A program made the translations under genes and the position numbers. This document shows, piece by piece, positions 1-9,996 of a DNA stretch of 64,000 nt. Positions within the stretch are counted from its first letter, which is position 1; the number at the start of each line of letters is the position of its first letter. Under the pieces are notes generated by a model. That model saw only the letters and a list, made by a program, of their open reading frames with translations. It searched no databases and was not told where the DNA came from. Source of the stretch: Streptosporangium becharense (GTDB lineage: Bacteria > Actinomycetota > Actinomycetes > Streptosporangiales > Streptosporangiaceae); NCBI RefSeq assembly GCF_014204985.1, contig NZ_JACHMP010000001.1:4402001-4466000 (forward strand), read 5' to 3'.

Positions 1-66
1 CCGCCCACACGCACGTTCTTCGGGAGCTGGGTCGGTCTCATGAACGACCATCCTGGTCCCTCTGAT

Positions 67-143
67 TCACAGCATGCTCACAGGAACCTGAAGGTTTGCT
101 GTATGTCTTCCAGGGGAAACGCGCGCCTCCAGCAAACGTTCAG
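67..143. promoter_or_regulatory. Two 11-bp-spaced TTCAG-type direct repeats upstream of the efflux operon
   Basis: TCACAG occurs at 67-72 and 78-83, and TCCAG/TTCAG at 128-132 and 139-143. In each pair the two boxes are 11 bp apart, about one helical turn, as expected for an OmpR-family dimer on direct repeats. The second pair ends 46 bp before the GTG start at 190. The same AACGTTCAG core recurs on both sides of the response-regulator gene (4056-4071 and 4813-4833), which links the sites to that regulator. Binding is inferred. Confidence 0.5.
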
Positions 144-189
144 GATCCATTGGGGTGGCACCCAGTTTGGTAGGCCAAGGTCGGACGCT

Positions 190-1362
190 GTGAAGCTGTC
201 GACCAAGCGCGGAGCGCTGATCGTTAACGGGGTCCTGGCGGTCCTGTTGCTGGGCGGCGCGGGGATCGCCTACTCCTCACTGGGCGGCGGTGTCTCCTCC
301 GCCTCCTCCGCGGACGCGGCGGTGCGGACCGTGCCGGTGACCCGGGCCACGGTCGTCGCCTCGGTCTCCGCCTCAGGCACCGTGGACAGCGCCCGGAAAC
401 GCTCCCTCGGCTTCGCGTCGAGCGGCACCGTCGAGAAGATCTACGTCAAGGTCGGCGACAAGGTCACCAAGGGGCAGATCCTGGCCCGGCTGGACGACTC
501 CGCCGCGCAGGAGAGCCTCGACGCCGCCGCCGCCGCCCTCGACTCCGCGGACGACGACACCTCCACCGCCGCGGCCTACGCCGAGTACGTCACGGCCAGG
601 AACGCCTACCGGGCCGCCCGCCGCGCGGTGCAGGGCACTGTCATCAAGGCCCCGTTCGCCGGTACGGTCACCGCCGTCAACGGCACGGTCGGCGGGTCCT
701 CCGGCGCGTCCGGCTCCTCCGGTTCCTCGGGGGCCGCGTCCTCGGCGTCCGGTTCCTCCGGCTCAGGGGCCTCGCCGAGGACGGGCACCTCGGGCGGCTC
801 GGCGAGTGCGTCCGCCTCAGGCGGCTCGGGCGGGTTCATCGACATCGCGGACACCCGCAGGCTCCAGCTCGTCGGCACCTTCACCGAGTCCGACGTCACC
901 AGGCTCAAGGTCGGCCAGGCGGCTGCGATCCGGTTCGACGCGCTGCCCGGCGTCACCGCCACGGGCAAGATCACACAGATCCAGCCGACCGCGTCCACCA
1001 GCAACAACGTGGTGCAGTACCCGGTGACGATCTCCTTCACGGAGGTGCCCGAGGAGGTCCGGCTGGGCCAGACGGCGACGGTGCAGGTCATCGCCGGCCG
1101 GGCGGAGAACGTGCTCGCCGTCCCGTCCACGGTGATCTCCACCGCGGGCGGCCGGAGTGTCGTGACCGTCCTGCGGGACGGCCGCCAGACGCCCACCCCG
1201 GTCGAGGTGGGGGTCAAGGGCGACGCGCTCACCGAGATCACCTCTGGACTCACCGAGGGCGACCAGGTCGTCCGCCCGGCGGCCACCCAGCAGGGCGGCG
1301 GGTTCCCCGGTCTCGGCGGCGGTGGCGGCGCCCGCGGCGGCATGGGAGGCATCGGCCGATGA
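190..1362 (+). CDS. Membrane fusion protein (HlyD/MacA-like) of an ABC efflux system
   Basis: 390-residue periplasmic-adaptor-type protein. A basic N-terminus and one membrane segment (about residues 9-28) anchor it. A lipoyl/barrel-sandwich region follows with the V-x-V-G-D-x-V-x-K-G-Q-x-L-A-x-L-D signature; the second half of the sandwich (TVIKAPFAGTVTAVN) comes only about 50 residues later. A Ser/Gly-rich linker, a beta-barrel and a Gly-rich tail complete it. The alpha-helical hairpin is very short, as is usual in Gram-positives without an outer membrane. I chose GTG at 190, just before the membrane anchor; the open frame extends to 40. The stop overlaps the ATPase start (ATGA). The substrate cannot be read from the sequence. 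Confidence 0.87.
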   Translation: MKLSTKRGALIVNGVLAVLLLGGAGIAYSSLGGGVSSASSADAAVRTVPVTRATVVASVSASGTVDSARKRSLGFASSGTVEKIYVKVGDKVTKGQILARLDDSAAQESLDAAAAALDSADDDTSTAAAYAEYVTARNAYRAARRAVQGTVIKAPFAGTVTAVNGTVGGSSGASGSSGSSGAASSASGSSGSGASPRTGTSGGSASASASGGSGGFIDIADTRRLQLVGTFTESDVTRLKVGQAAAIRFDALPGVTATGKITQIQPTASTSNNVVQYPVTISFTEVPEEVRLGQTATVQVIAGRAENVLAVPSTVISTAGGRSVVTVLRDGRQTPTPVEVGVKGDALTEITSGLTEGDQVVRPAATQQGGGFPGLGGGGGARGGMGGIGR

Positions 1363-2086
1363 CCGTCCCCGTCCTGTCCCTGAGCGACATCACCAAGGTC
1401 TACGGTCGGGGAGACGCCGAGGTCCGGGCGCTGCGCGGGGTGTCGCTCACCGTCGAGCGGGGCGACTACGTGGCCATCATGGGCGCGTCGGGCTCCGGCA
1501 AGTCCACGCTCATGAACATCCTCGGCTGCCTGGACGTGCCGTCCTCGGGCCGCTACCTGATCGACGGCACCGACATCGGGTCGCTGGACGAGCGCCGGCT
1601 CGCGGTCCTGCGCAACCGGAAGATCGGATTCGTCTTCCAGTCGTTCAACCTCATCCCCCGGATGAGCGCGCTCGCCAACGTCGAACTGCCCATGGCGTAC
1701 GGCGGGGTCGGCGCGGCCGAGCGGCGGACCCGTGCCCTGGCCGCCCTGGAGCAGGTCGGATTGTCCGACCGGGTCCGGCACGAGCCCAACGAGTTGTCCG
1801 GCGGCCAGCAGCAACGGGTCGCCGTGGCCAGGGCCCTCGTCACGGCGCCCGCGCTCCTGCTCGCCGACGAGCCGACCGGGAACCTCGACACCACCTCGAC
1901 CGAGGACGTGCTGCGGATCTTCGACCGGCTGAGCGCCGGGGGACGGACCATCGTGCTCATCACCCACGAGGACGACGTGGCCGCCCGCGCCAAGCGGGTG
2001 ATCCGGCTGGTGGACGGCCGGATCGTCGACGACCGCCGTCAGGCCCCGGTCGACGGGCCCCCGCCCAGCATGGCGGAGGTCGCCCC

Positions 2087-2090
<4 letters not shown>
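1359..2090 (+). CDS. MacB/LolD-type ABC transporter ATP-binding protein
   Basis: 243-residue single nucleotide-binding domain. Walker A is GASGSGKST, the Q-loop follows (FVFQSFNLIPRMSALANVELP, typical of the MacB/LolD/FtsE group), the signature is LSGGQQQR, and Walker B is LLLADEPTGNLD, also diagnostic of that group. The H-loop is LITHEDDVA. It should energise the permease encoded next. ATGA overlap with the adaptor gene and GTGA overlap with the permease gene show a translationally coupled three-gene unit. Length is normal for the family. Confidence 0.93.
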
Positions 2091-3346
<1,256 letters not shown>

Positions 3347-3376
3347 CCTGCACGGCATACCCAAGGAGAGACAGAC

Positions 3377-4030
3377 ATGGGCGGCAACGCGGACGGGACC
3401 GTCTCGGCCGAGAGGACGCTGGAGACCTCCCCGTTCCCGGGTGACCTGGACAGCGAGCTGGCTCCCCGGCAGGGGCGGGGCCTTTCCAAGGTCACCCTCG
3501 CACTGGGGGCTGGGGTGTTCCTCGTCGCCGGTGTGATCATCGGTATCCAGGCCCAGAAGGCGATGGGTGCCCCGGCCGTGGTGGCCGGAGGTCCGGCGGC
3601 CGGGGTGCGTCAGCTTCCCACCGCGCCGGGGACCGCCGGCGGGCGGCAGGGTGGCCAGCCCGTCCCGCCGGGCGCCCAGAACGGGCAGAACGGACAGGGC
3701 GGCCAGCTCGGCCAGCCGGGCACCCAGGGCGGGCAGAACGGGCAGGGTGCGCAGCAGGGTGACCGGCTCGGACAGCTCGGTCAGCCGGGCGGCCGGGGCG
3801 GCGTGACCATCGGAACGGTGCAGCGCGTCGACGGCACCACGCTCTACGTCAAGATCGCGGACGGATCCGTGGTGACGGTGAAGACCACCGGTGACACGGC
3901 CGTACGGGTCACGAAGGAGGCCGAGGTCGCCGACCTCAAGCCGGGCGGCACGGTGGTCGTCCAGGGAGGCAGGGCCGGGGACGGCTCGGTCACCGCGACC
4001 TCGATCAGCGAGGGGGGCGGACGCAGATGA
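3377..4030 (+). CDS. Membrane-anchored secreted protein with Gly/Gln-rich linker and C-terminal DUF5666-like beta domain
   Basis: 217 residues: cytoplasmic N-terminus (about 45), one transmembrane helix (KVTLALGAGVFLVAGVIIGI), a low-complexity linker rich in GQ/GQN/PG repeats (about 85-145), and a compact C-terminal domain (about 145-212: TIGTVQRVDGTTLYVKIADG and onward) resembling DUF5666/OB-like domains that often accompany actinobacterial efflux genes. A good ribosome site (AAGGAGAG, 3362-3369) precedes ATG 3377. It lies 30 bp after the permease, so it is probably the fourth gene of the efflux operon. Specific function unknown. Confidence 0.75.
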   Translation: MGGNADGTVSAERTLETSPFPGDLDSELAPRQGRGLSKVTLALGAGVFLVAGVIIGIQAQKAMGAPAVVAGGPAAGVRQLPTAPGTAGGRQGGQPVPPGAQNGQNGQGGQLGQPGTQGGQNGQGAQQGDRLGQLGQPGGRGGVTIGTVQRVDGTTLYVKIADGSVVTVKTTGDTAVRVTKEAEVADLKPGGTVVVQGGRAGDGSVTATSISEGGGRR

Positions 4031-4055
4031 CACGTTTCTGGGGGAACGCCCGGTT

Positions 4056-4071
4056 CTCAGGAAACGTTCAG
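4056..4071. promoter_or_regulatory. 11-bp-spaced TTCAG direct repeat before the response regulator gene
   Basis: CTCAG at 4056-4060 and TTCAG at 4067-4071 are 11 bp apart; the second lies in AAACGTTCAG, also found at 134-143. The site sits in the 67-bp gap before the response regulator, suggesting autoregulation. Inference from pattern only. Confidence 0.45.
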
Positions 4072-4097
4072 CCCCGACTGAGCCCCGTTCCAGAGAG

Positions 4098-4814
4098 GTG
4101 AGCGAGCCTCGGGGTGTGTTGGACAGAGCGGAAGCCCGGCTGCTGGTCGTGGACGACGAACCGAACATCAGGGAGCTGCTCTCGGCCAGTCTCCGGATGT
4201 CCGGGTTCGAGGTGATGACCGCGGCGGACGGGCGGGAGGCCGTGCACTTCGCCGAGCGGGCCCGTCCCGACCTCGTCGTCCTGGATGTGATGCTGCCCGA
4301 CATGGACGGTTTCACCGTGGCGGGACGGCTGCGGGAGATGAGCGGGCAGATGCCCGTGCTCTTCCTGACCGCCCGCGACGCCACCGACGACAAGGTCGCC
4401 GGGCTGCGCGTGGCCGACGACTACGTGACCAAACCGTTCAGCCTGGAGGAGGTCCTCGCCCGGATCCGGGCCGTGCTGCGCCGCACCAGGGGAGACCTCG
4501 ACCTCCCGGCCCGGTTGCAGGTCGGCGACCTGGAGCTGGACGAGGAGGCCCACCAGGTGTGGAAGGCGGGCGTCGCGGTACGGCTGTCGCCGACCGAGTT
4601 CAAGCTGCTGCACTACTTCATGGTCAACAGCGGCAGGGTGCTCTCCAAGGCGCAGATCCTCGACCACGTCTGGAACTACGACTTCGGCGGCGACGCCGGA
4701 GTGGTCGAGTCCTACGTCTCGTACCTGCGCCGGAAGGTCGACACGGCCGAGCCGCGGCTCATCCATACGCTGCGCGGGGTGGGGTACGTCCTGCGACCTC
4801 CGCAGAGTGATTGA
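4098..4814 (+). CDS. OmpR/PhoB-family response regulator, apparently orphan
   Basis: 238 residues: receiver domain (acidic pocket D20/E21, phospho-acceptor D63 in VVLDVMLPDMDG, conserved T91 and K112) and a C-terminal winged helix (LSPTEFKLLHYFMVN to LRRKVDTAEPRLIHTLRGVGYVLR). The usual G-G-D-D-Y-V-T-K-P-F segment reads V-A-D-D-Y-V-T-K-P-F and is one residue short. GTG 4098 is chosen; GTG 4116 is an alternative that makes GAGAGGTGAG its ribosome site. No histidine kinase gene follows, which is unusual for this family. TTCAG repeats on both sides and upstream of the efflux operon suggest it controls that operon. Confidence 0.9.
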   Translation: MSEPRGVLDRAEARLLVVDDEPNIRELLSASLRMSGFEVMTAADGREAVHFAERARPDLVVLDVMLPDMDGFTVAGRLREMSGQMPVLFLTARDATDDKVAGLRVADDYVTKPFSLEEVLARIRAVLRRTRGDLDLPARLQVGDLELDEEAHQVWKAGVAVRLSPTEFKLLHYFMVNSGRVLSKAQILDHVWNYDFGGDAGVVESYVSYLRRKVDTAEPRLIHTLRGVGYVLRPPQSD

Positions 4815-4833
4815 ACGTTCAGCTTATATTCAG
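4813..4833. promoter_or_regulatory. Third TTCAG direct repeat, downstream of the response regulator
   Basis: GAACGTTC (4813-4820, palindromic) overlaps TTCAG at 4818-4822, and a second TTCAG lies at 4829-4833, again 11 bp apart. It overlaps the last bases of the regulator gene and lies about 245 bp before the dynamin operon. The 261-bp gap 4815-5075 shows nothing else recognisable. Confidence 0.45.
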
Positions 4834-5075
4834 GTTCGCCAGATCTGATCCTGAGTTTCGTCTGCTCCAATGAGCAGTGCGTGACCCCCGATCACCCCGG
4901 AATCGACCGGCGGGTTCGGGCTCGCCTCCAGCTGCGGGGGAGACGAGCCCGGCACAGGCCCGATCCGTGAGACCCGGGGCCCGGCCCCATCGCTTTACCG
5001 AGTTCGCCCCCGTAACCCGGTCGAGCGGTGGGGCCAATCGCGTCTAGGGGGCCTTTCGCCGGGCAGGACCCCCGT

Positions 5076-6977
5076 ATGGGTGACAACGGTCTGCTCGGGA
5101 CGCTGCGGGAGTTGCGGCGTCTCCTCGACCGTGACCTGTTCCCCCTCGTCGTCGGCGACACCGCGGCCGACCGCGGAGCGCTGCGCGAGCTGACCGGCCA
5201 GCTCGACGACTACCTCATCCCGCGCCTGGGGGCGATCGACGCCCCGCTGCTGGCCGTCGTCGGCGGTTCCACCGGCGCCGGGAAGTCCACCCTGGTCAAC
5301 TCCCTGGTCGGTGCGGACGTCTGTGAGCCAGGTGTGCTGCGTCCCACCACACTGGCCCCCACCCTGGTCACCAGCCCCGCCGACCGCGAGTGGTTCCTCA
5401 CCCGGCACGTCCTGCCGGGCCTGCCCCGCGTCACCGGAAGCGGCAGGGGCGAGCCGGGCACGCTCCGGATCGTCACCGTCCCGGGCCTGCCGCCCGGCCT
5501 GGCCCTGCTCGACGCCCCCGACATCGACTCGGTCGTCGCCGCCAACCGCGAACTGGCCGCGCAACTGCTCGCCGCCGCCGACTTGTGGCTGTTCACCACC
5601 ACCGCCGCCCGCTACGCCGACGAGGTCCCCTGGAGCTTCCTGCGCTCGGCCAGGGAACGCAGCACGGCTCTGGCCGTCATCCTCTCCCGCGTCCCGCCGG
5701 AGGCCCTGGGGGTGGTGGACAAGGACCTGACCCGGCTGCTCACGGACAACGGGCTCGGCGGGACGCGCCTGTTCGAGGTGCCCGAGCTGGTGCTGCCGCA
5801 GGAGAACGCCCGGTTGCCGCGTCAGGCGGTCCAGCCGATCGTCGGCTGGCTCACCGCCATCGCCGCCGACGCGCGCTCCCGCGCCGAGGTGGTACGCCAG
5901 ACCCTCTCCGGCGCGCTGGACAGCCTGGCCACCCGCGTTCCCGCGCTCGCCGCCGCCGTCGACCGCCAGTACACCGTGGCGGAGGAACTGCGCGCGATGG
6001 CGCGCTCCGCCTACGCCGCCGGGCTGACCTCCTTCGACGACGGCATGCTGGACGGGTCGCTGCTGCGCGGGGAGGTGCTGGCCCGCTGGCAGGACTTCAT
6101 CGGCACCGGTGATCTGATGCGTTCTCTGGAGACCCGGGTCGGCCGGCTGCGGGACCGGCTCGTCGCGCTCTTCACCGGCCGTCCCGCACCCGAGAACGAG
6201 CTGCGGGTGGCGCTGGAGAGCGGAGTGGAGGCCCTGATCAGAGCCTCGGCCGACGGCGCGGCCGAGCGCCTGCTGGAGTCGTGGTCGTCGCACCCGGCCG
6301 GACGTGCGCTGCTCGAAGGGCAGGGCGTCGCCGCGGCGGGGCGTCTCGGCCGGGCCTCGGCCGACCTGCCCGCACGGGCGGAGACGGCGGTCCGCGAGTG
6401 GCAGGGGTACGTGCTCGACCTGGTCCGCAAGGAAGGCGCCGACAAGCGCACCACGGCCCGGCTCACCTCGTTCGGGGTCAACGGGGCGGGGCTGCTGCTG
6501 ATGCTCGCGGTGTTCGCCTCGACCGGCGGCCTGACCGGGATCGAGGTGGGCATCGCCGGAGGCACCAGCGTGCTGAGCCAGAAGCTCCTGGAGGCCGTCT
6601 TCGGCGACCAGGCCGTGCGCACCCTCACCATCAAGGCCCGCTCCGACCTGCGCGCCAGGGTCGTGATCCTCCTCGGCCAGGAGGCCGCCCGCTTCACCGG
6701 CCTGATCGACGCCGTCCAGCCTCCCGAGGGCGTCGCCTCCGAGTTGCGCGCCACCGCCCGCGCCGTGCGCGACCACCTGCGTGAGGCGCCCGGCGGCGTC
6801 CCCCGGTTCGGGCTTCCCCCCGGCCCGGCACCCGGTTCCCGGGGGCTTGTCTCCGGCACCGGAGACGCGGCGGGCGTACGGGGTGAGGACGAGGGGACGC
6901 CTGTCACGCGTGACCGGGACGTCCGGCGACCGTCCGGCACCGGGCGTCCGGACGGCGGAGAGGCGGGTGGGGCGTGA
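5076..6977 (+). CDS. Dynamin-like GTPase, first of a pair (DynA-type)
   Basis: 633-residue large GTPase. P-loop GGSTGAGKST (residues 63-72), G2 threonines in RPTTLAPT, G3 DAPDID (146-151). The G4 position (about 203-206) reads LSRV rather than NKxD, so base recognition looks degenerate. A long helical region follows, with a hydrophobic segment at about 468-498 that could insert in the membrane, and a Pro/Gly-rich tail. ATG 5076 is chosen; the frame is open to 5028. The stop overlaps the next gene (GTGA). Paired dynamins of this layout in Streptomyces (DynA/DynB) stabilise FtsZ rings in sporulation septation; a similar role here is inferred. Confidence 0.82.
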   Translation: MGDNGLLGTLRELRRLLDRDLFPLVVGDTAADRGALRELTGQLDDYLIPRLGAIDAPLLAVVGGSTGAGKSTLVNSLVGADVCEPGVLRPTTLAPTLVTSPADREWFLTRHVLPGLPRVTGSGRGEPGTLRIVTVPGLPPGLALLDAPDIDSVVAANRELAAQLLAAADLWLFTTTAARYADEVPWSFLRSARERSTALAVILSRVPPEALGVVDKDLTRLLTDNGLGGTRLFEVPELVLPQENARLPRQAVQPIVGWLTAIAADARSRAEVVRQTLSGALDSLATRVPALAAAVDRQYTVAEELRAMARSAYAAGLTSFDDGMLDGSLLRGEVLARWQDFIGTGDLMRSLETRVGRLRDRLVALFTGRPAPENELRVALESGVEALIRASADGAAERLLESWSSHPAGRALLEGQGVAAAGRLGRASADLPARAETAVREWQGYVLDLVRKEGADKRTTARLTSFGVNGAGLLLMLAVFASTGGLTGIEVGIAGGTSVLSQKLLEAVFGDQAVRTLTIKARSDLRARVVILLGQEAARFTGLIDAVQPPEGVASELRATARAVRDHLREAPGGVPRFGLPPGPAPGSRGLVSGTGDAAGVRGEDEGTPVTRDRDVRRPSGTGRPDGGEAGGA

Positions 6978-8797
6978 AGCTGCTGCGGCGGGAGAAGACG
7001 GTCCCGCTGGACGACCGGCTGGCGGCGCTGGCGCGGGCCGCCGACCTGGCCGACGGGCGGCTGGACGCCGGCGCGGTCGCCGCGGCGCGGTCGGTGGTCG
7101 GGCGTGCGGGGACACGCCGCAGCCTCTCGGTCGACCACACCGCGGTCGCGCTGGCCGGGGCCACCGGCAGCGGCAAGTCCTCGCTGTTCAACCTGCTGTC
7201 CGGCACCTCGCTCGCCGCGGTCGGCGTCACTCGCCCGACCACCTCCACGGCCCAGGCCGCCCTCTGGGAGGGCACCGGGGCGGGCCCGCTGCTCGACTGG
7301 TTGCAGATCCCCCGCCGCCACGAGGTGCTCGGTTCGGCCGACCGCCCCGGTTCCGCCGCCCCCCTTGGTTCCGCCGATCGGCCGAGTTCTCCTGACCACC
7401 CCGGTTCTCCCGGCCGCCCCGGTTCTCCCACCTGGCCCGGTTCTCCCGGACCCGTGGAGACGCGGGCGCCGGACGGTGAGGCGGCCGGGCTGATCCTGCT
7501 CGACCTGCCCGACCACGACTCGATCGAGCCGTCACACCGGCTGGAGGTGGACCGGCTCGTCGAGCTGGTGGACCTGCTGGTGTGGGTGCTCGATCCGCAG
7601 AAGTACGCCGACGCGGCCGTCCACGACCGCTACCTGCGTCCGCTGGCCCGGCACCGGGACGTCATGGTCGTCGTCCTCAACCAGGTCGACCGGCTCTCCC
7701 CGGCCGCCGCGGAGCGGTGCCAGGCGGACCTGCGGCGGCTGCTCGACGAGGACGGCCTGGCCGGGGTGCCCGTGGTGGCGGTCTCGGCCCGTACCGGGCA
7801 GGGCGTTCCCGAGCTGCGCTCCCTGCTGACTTCCCGGGTCGCCGACCGGCGCTCCTGGGCGGCACGACTCGCCGCCGACGTCGGCACCGCCGCGGAGACC
7901 CTCCTCGACGCGTCCGCCACCACCGTCCCCGGCACCGGCGTGGCCCGGTCCACGGCGGTGGACGCGTCCGGGCCCGCCGGTGATCGTCCGCTTCCCGCAC
8001 CGGTGGACGGGCTGGTGCGTCCGCTGGGGGACGCCCTCGCCGAGGCCGCGGGGGTTCCGGCGGTGGTGCGGGCCGTGGCCAGGGCACACGTGCACCGCTC
8101 GATCGCCGCGACCGGCTGGCCGCCCACCCGGTGGGTCCGCAGGCTCCGGCCCGACCCGTTGCGCCGCCTGCGTCTCGGGCTCTCGGCGGACTCCTCCGCC
8201 GGAGAGATCACCGGGCGGACGTCGCTTCCCGTCGCGACCGTCGTCCAGCGTTCCCAGATGGACACCGCGATCCGGGAGGCCGCCGAGGCGGCCTCGGCGG
8301 AGCTGCCCGCGCCGTGGGCGGCGGCCGTGCGGCGGGCGGCCCGGTCGCGCGGGGACGAACTGGAGGACGGCCTGGACCGGGCCGTGGCGACCACGTCGCT
8401 CGGGGAGTCCGGGCGGCCCCGGTGGTGGCGGCTGGCCGGGGCGGCGCAGTGGCTGGCGTTCGCGGTGACGCTCGCCGGGGCGTTCTGGCTGCTCGGCCTG
8501 CTCGTCGTCGACTACCTGCGGCTCCCGCAGCCGTACCTGCCGACCGTGGGCGAGGCACCCTGGCCGACGGTGCTGCTGGCCGGCGGCGTCCTGCTCGGCC
8601 TGGTGATCGCGTTGCTCTCGCGCGTCACCGCCCTGCTCGGCGCGCGGCGCCGTGCCCGCAGGGCGGCCAGAGCGCTCCGGACGGGCGTCGATCGGGTCAC
8701 CCGGGAGTTCGTGCTGGACCCGGTCGCCGCGGAGTTGTCCCGGTACCGCGGCTTCACCGAGGCGGTCACGGTCGCCCGGGACGAGGGCCGGCCGTAG
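6974..8797 (+). CDS. Dynamin-like GTPase with two C-terminal membrane helices (DynB-type)
   Basis: 607 residues. P-loop GATGSGKSS (62-70), G3 DLPDHD (177-182), G4 NQVD (236-239) are all intact, unlike its partner. A repetitive loop rich in PGS/DRP (about 119-160) is inserted between G2 and G3. Two transmembrane helices lie at about 487-516 and 528-555, fitting the membrane-integral partner of a DynA/DynB pair. GTG start overlaps the upstream stop, so both are made together. Division or membrane-remodelling role is inferred from the pairing. Confidence 0.82.
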   Translation: MKLLRREKTVPLDDRLAALARAADLADGRLDAGAVAAARSVVGRAGTRRSLSVDHTAVALAGATGSGKSSLFNLLSGTSLAAVGVTRPTTSTAQAALWEGTGAGPLLDWLQIPRRHEVLGSADRPGSAAPLGSADRPSSPDHPGSPGRPGSPTWPGSPGPVETRAPDGEAAGLILLDLPDHDSIEPSHRLEVDRLVELVDLLVWVLDPQKYADAAVHDRYLRPLARHRDVMVVVLNQVDRLSPAAAERCQADLRRLLDEDGLAGVPVVAVSARTGQGVPELRSLLTSRVADRRSWAARLAADVGTAAETLLDASATTVPGTGVARSTAVDASGPAGDRPLPAPVDGLVRPLGDALAEAAGVPAVVRAVARAHVHRSIAATGWPPTRWVRRLRPDPLRRLRLGLSADSSAGEITGRTSLPVATVVQRSQMDTAIREAAEAASAELPAPWAAAVRRAARSRGDELEDGLDRAVATTSLGESGRPRWWRLAGAAQWLAFAVTLAGAFWLLGLLVVDYLRLPQPYLPTVGEAPWPTVLLAGGVLLGLVIALLSRVTALLGARRRARRAARALRTGVDRVTREFVLDPVAAELSRYRGFTEAVTVARDEGRP

Positions 8798-8920
8798 TGG
8801 CCGGTGAGGTCGCCGCCCCGGATCGGCGTGCCACGGTGCCGGGGAAGCGGCCCTGCCCTACCGTCATCGGTTGTCCCCAACGGTGTTCCCCTGAGGATTT
8901 CCCAGGGGTTTTCCCGAGAC

Positions 8921-8955
8921 CGCACGCGTGTTCCCAACCCGCACGCGTGTTCCCA
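8921..8955. repeat. 16-bp direct repeat before the hydrolase gene
   Basis: CGCACGCGTGTTCCCA is present at 8921-8936 and exactly again at 8940-8955 (19-bp period), 16 bp before the ATG at 8972. Several more TTCCC words precede it (8885-8915). It could be an operator or a leader element. Confidence 0.5.
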
Positions 8956-8971
8956 CGACGAAAGGTGAACG

Positions 8972-9781
8972 ATGTCCACGGAGACTTTCACGGAGAACGT
9001 GCTCTCGGGCGACGGCACGGCCATCGCGGTCGAGCGGTCGGGAGAAGGACGCCCGGTCGTCCTGGTGGGCGGGGCGTTGAGTGACCGCTCGGCGAGCACC
9101 CCGTTAGCCGCCCACCTGGCGCGGCACTTCTCGGTGCTCAACTACGACCGCCGCGGCCGGGGCGAGAGCGACGACACGGCGCCGTACGCCGTCGAGCGGG
9201 AGATCGAGGACCTCCAGGCCGTCATCGCCGCGGCCGGTGGGGAGGCGTGCGTGGTCGGCCTGTCCTCCGGTGCGGTCCTCGCCCTGGAGGCGGCCGCCGA
9301 AGGTCTCGCGATCACCAGGCTGGCGCTCTACGAACCGCCCTTCTACGCCGACGAGGAGAGCGCACGCAAGGCGGCCCGGGAGTACGTGACGGAGCTCGGC
9401 GAGCTGCTGTCGGCGGGCCGGCGCGGCGACGCGGTCGCGCTGCTCCTCGGGGAGGCGGGCACTGCGGAGGAGGAGATCGGCAAGATGCGGAACGCGCCGA
9501 TGTGGCAGGGGATGGAGGCCCTGGCGCACACGCTGGCCTACGACTCCGCCGTCATGGGCCGCGACGGCAGGGACGGCGTGTTCTCCCGCGAGCGGGTGGC
9601 CGCCGTGGCGACGCCCACGCTCGTCCTGTCCGGCGGGCAGAGCCCCGAGTGGCTGGGCGACATGGCCCGCCAGGTCGCGGAGGCCATGCCTGGCGGACGG
9701 CACCGTTCCCTGGAGGGGCAGACGCACAACGCCGACCCCGAAGCCCTCGCCCCCGTGCTGCGCGAGTTCTTCACCGGCTGA
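8972..9781 (+). CDS. Alpha/beta hydrolase
   Basis: 269 residues with the alpha/beta-hydrolase core: V-V-L-V-G-G oxyanion strand near residue 30, nucleophile elbow GLSSG (G-x-S-x-G, about residue 94-98), an acid near LVLSGGQSPEW, and the catalytic His in EGQTHNADP (about 250). No secretion signal, so cytoplasmic. A clear ribosome site (GAAAGG) precedes ATG 8972. The D-R-R-G-R-G-E-S-D box after strand 4 resembles haloperoxidase-like/epoxide-hydrolase relatives. Substrate unknown. It stands alone between the dynamin operon and a secreted protein. Confidence 0.85.
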   Translation: MSTETFTENVLSGDGTAIAVERSGEGRPVVLVGGALSDRSASTPLAAHLARHFSVLNYDRRGRGESDDTAPYAVEREIEDLQAVIAAAGGEACVVGLSSGAVLALEAAAEGLAITRLALYEPPFYADEESARKAAREYVTELGELLSAGRRGDAVALLLGEAGTAEEEIGKMRNAPMWQGMEALAHTLAYDSAVMGRDGRDGVFSRERVAAVATPTLVLSGGQSPEWLGDMARQVAEAMPGGRHRSLEGQTHNADPEALAPVLREFFTG

Positions 9782-9870
9782 CACGGGACGGGCGGACCGT
9801 TCCCTCCCGGTAGGCGAGATGTGGTGGTGGCCGCCGTGGACATCGTGGACACCGTCGGATCACGGCTGAA

Positions 9871-9886
9871 TGTGATCCATGTCACA
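9871..9886. promoter_or_regulatory. Perfect CRP/GlxR-type operator
   Basis: TGTGATCCATGTCACA matches the CRP-family consensus TGTGA-N6-TCACA at every defined position. It lies 111 bp before the ATG of the secreted protein at 9997. Actinobacterial CRP homologues use this consensus. That it is occupied here is inferred. Confidence 0.6.
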
Positions 9887-9996
9887 GTCCGAACGGATGA
9901 GAACCCGCGGCGGTCCCGGCGGCTACTCACCGGGTGATCCCGAAAGCAAGGGATCGGCACAGCTGCCCGACCACACGATCTCGTAAGGGGAACACC

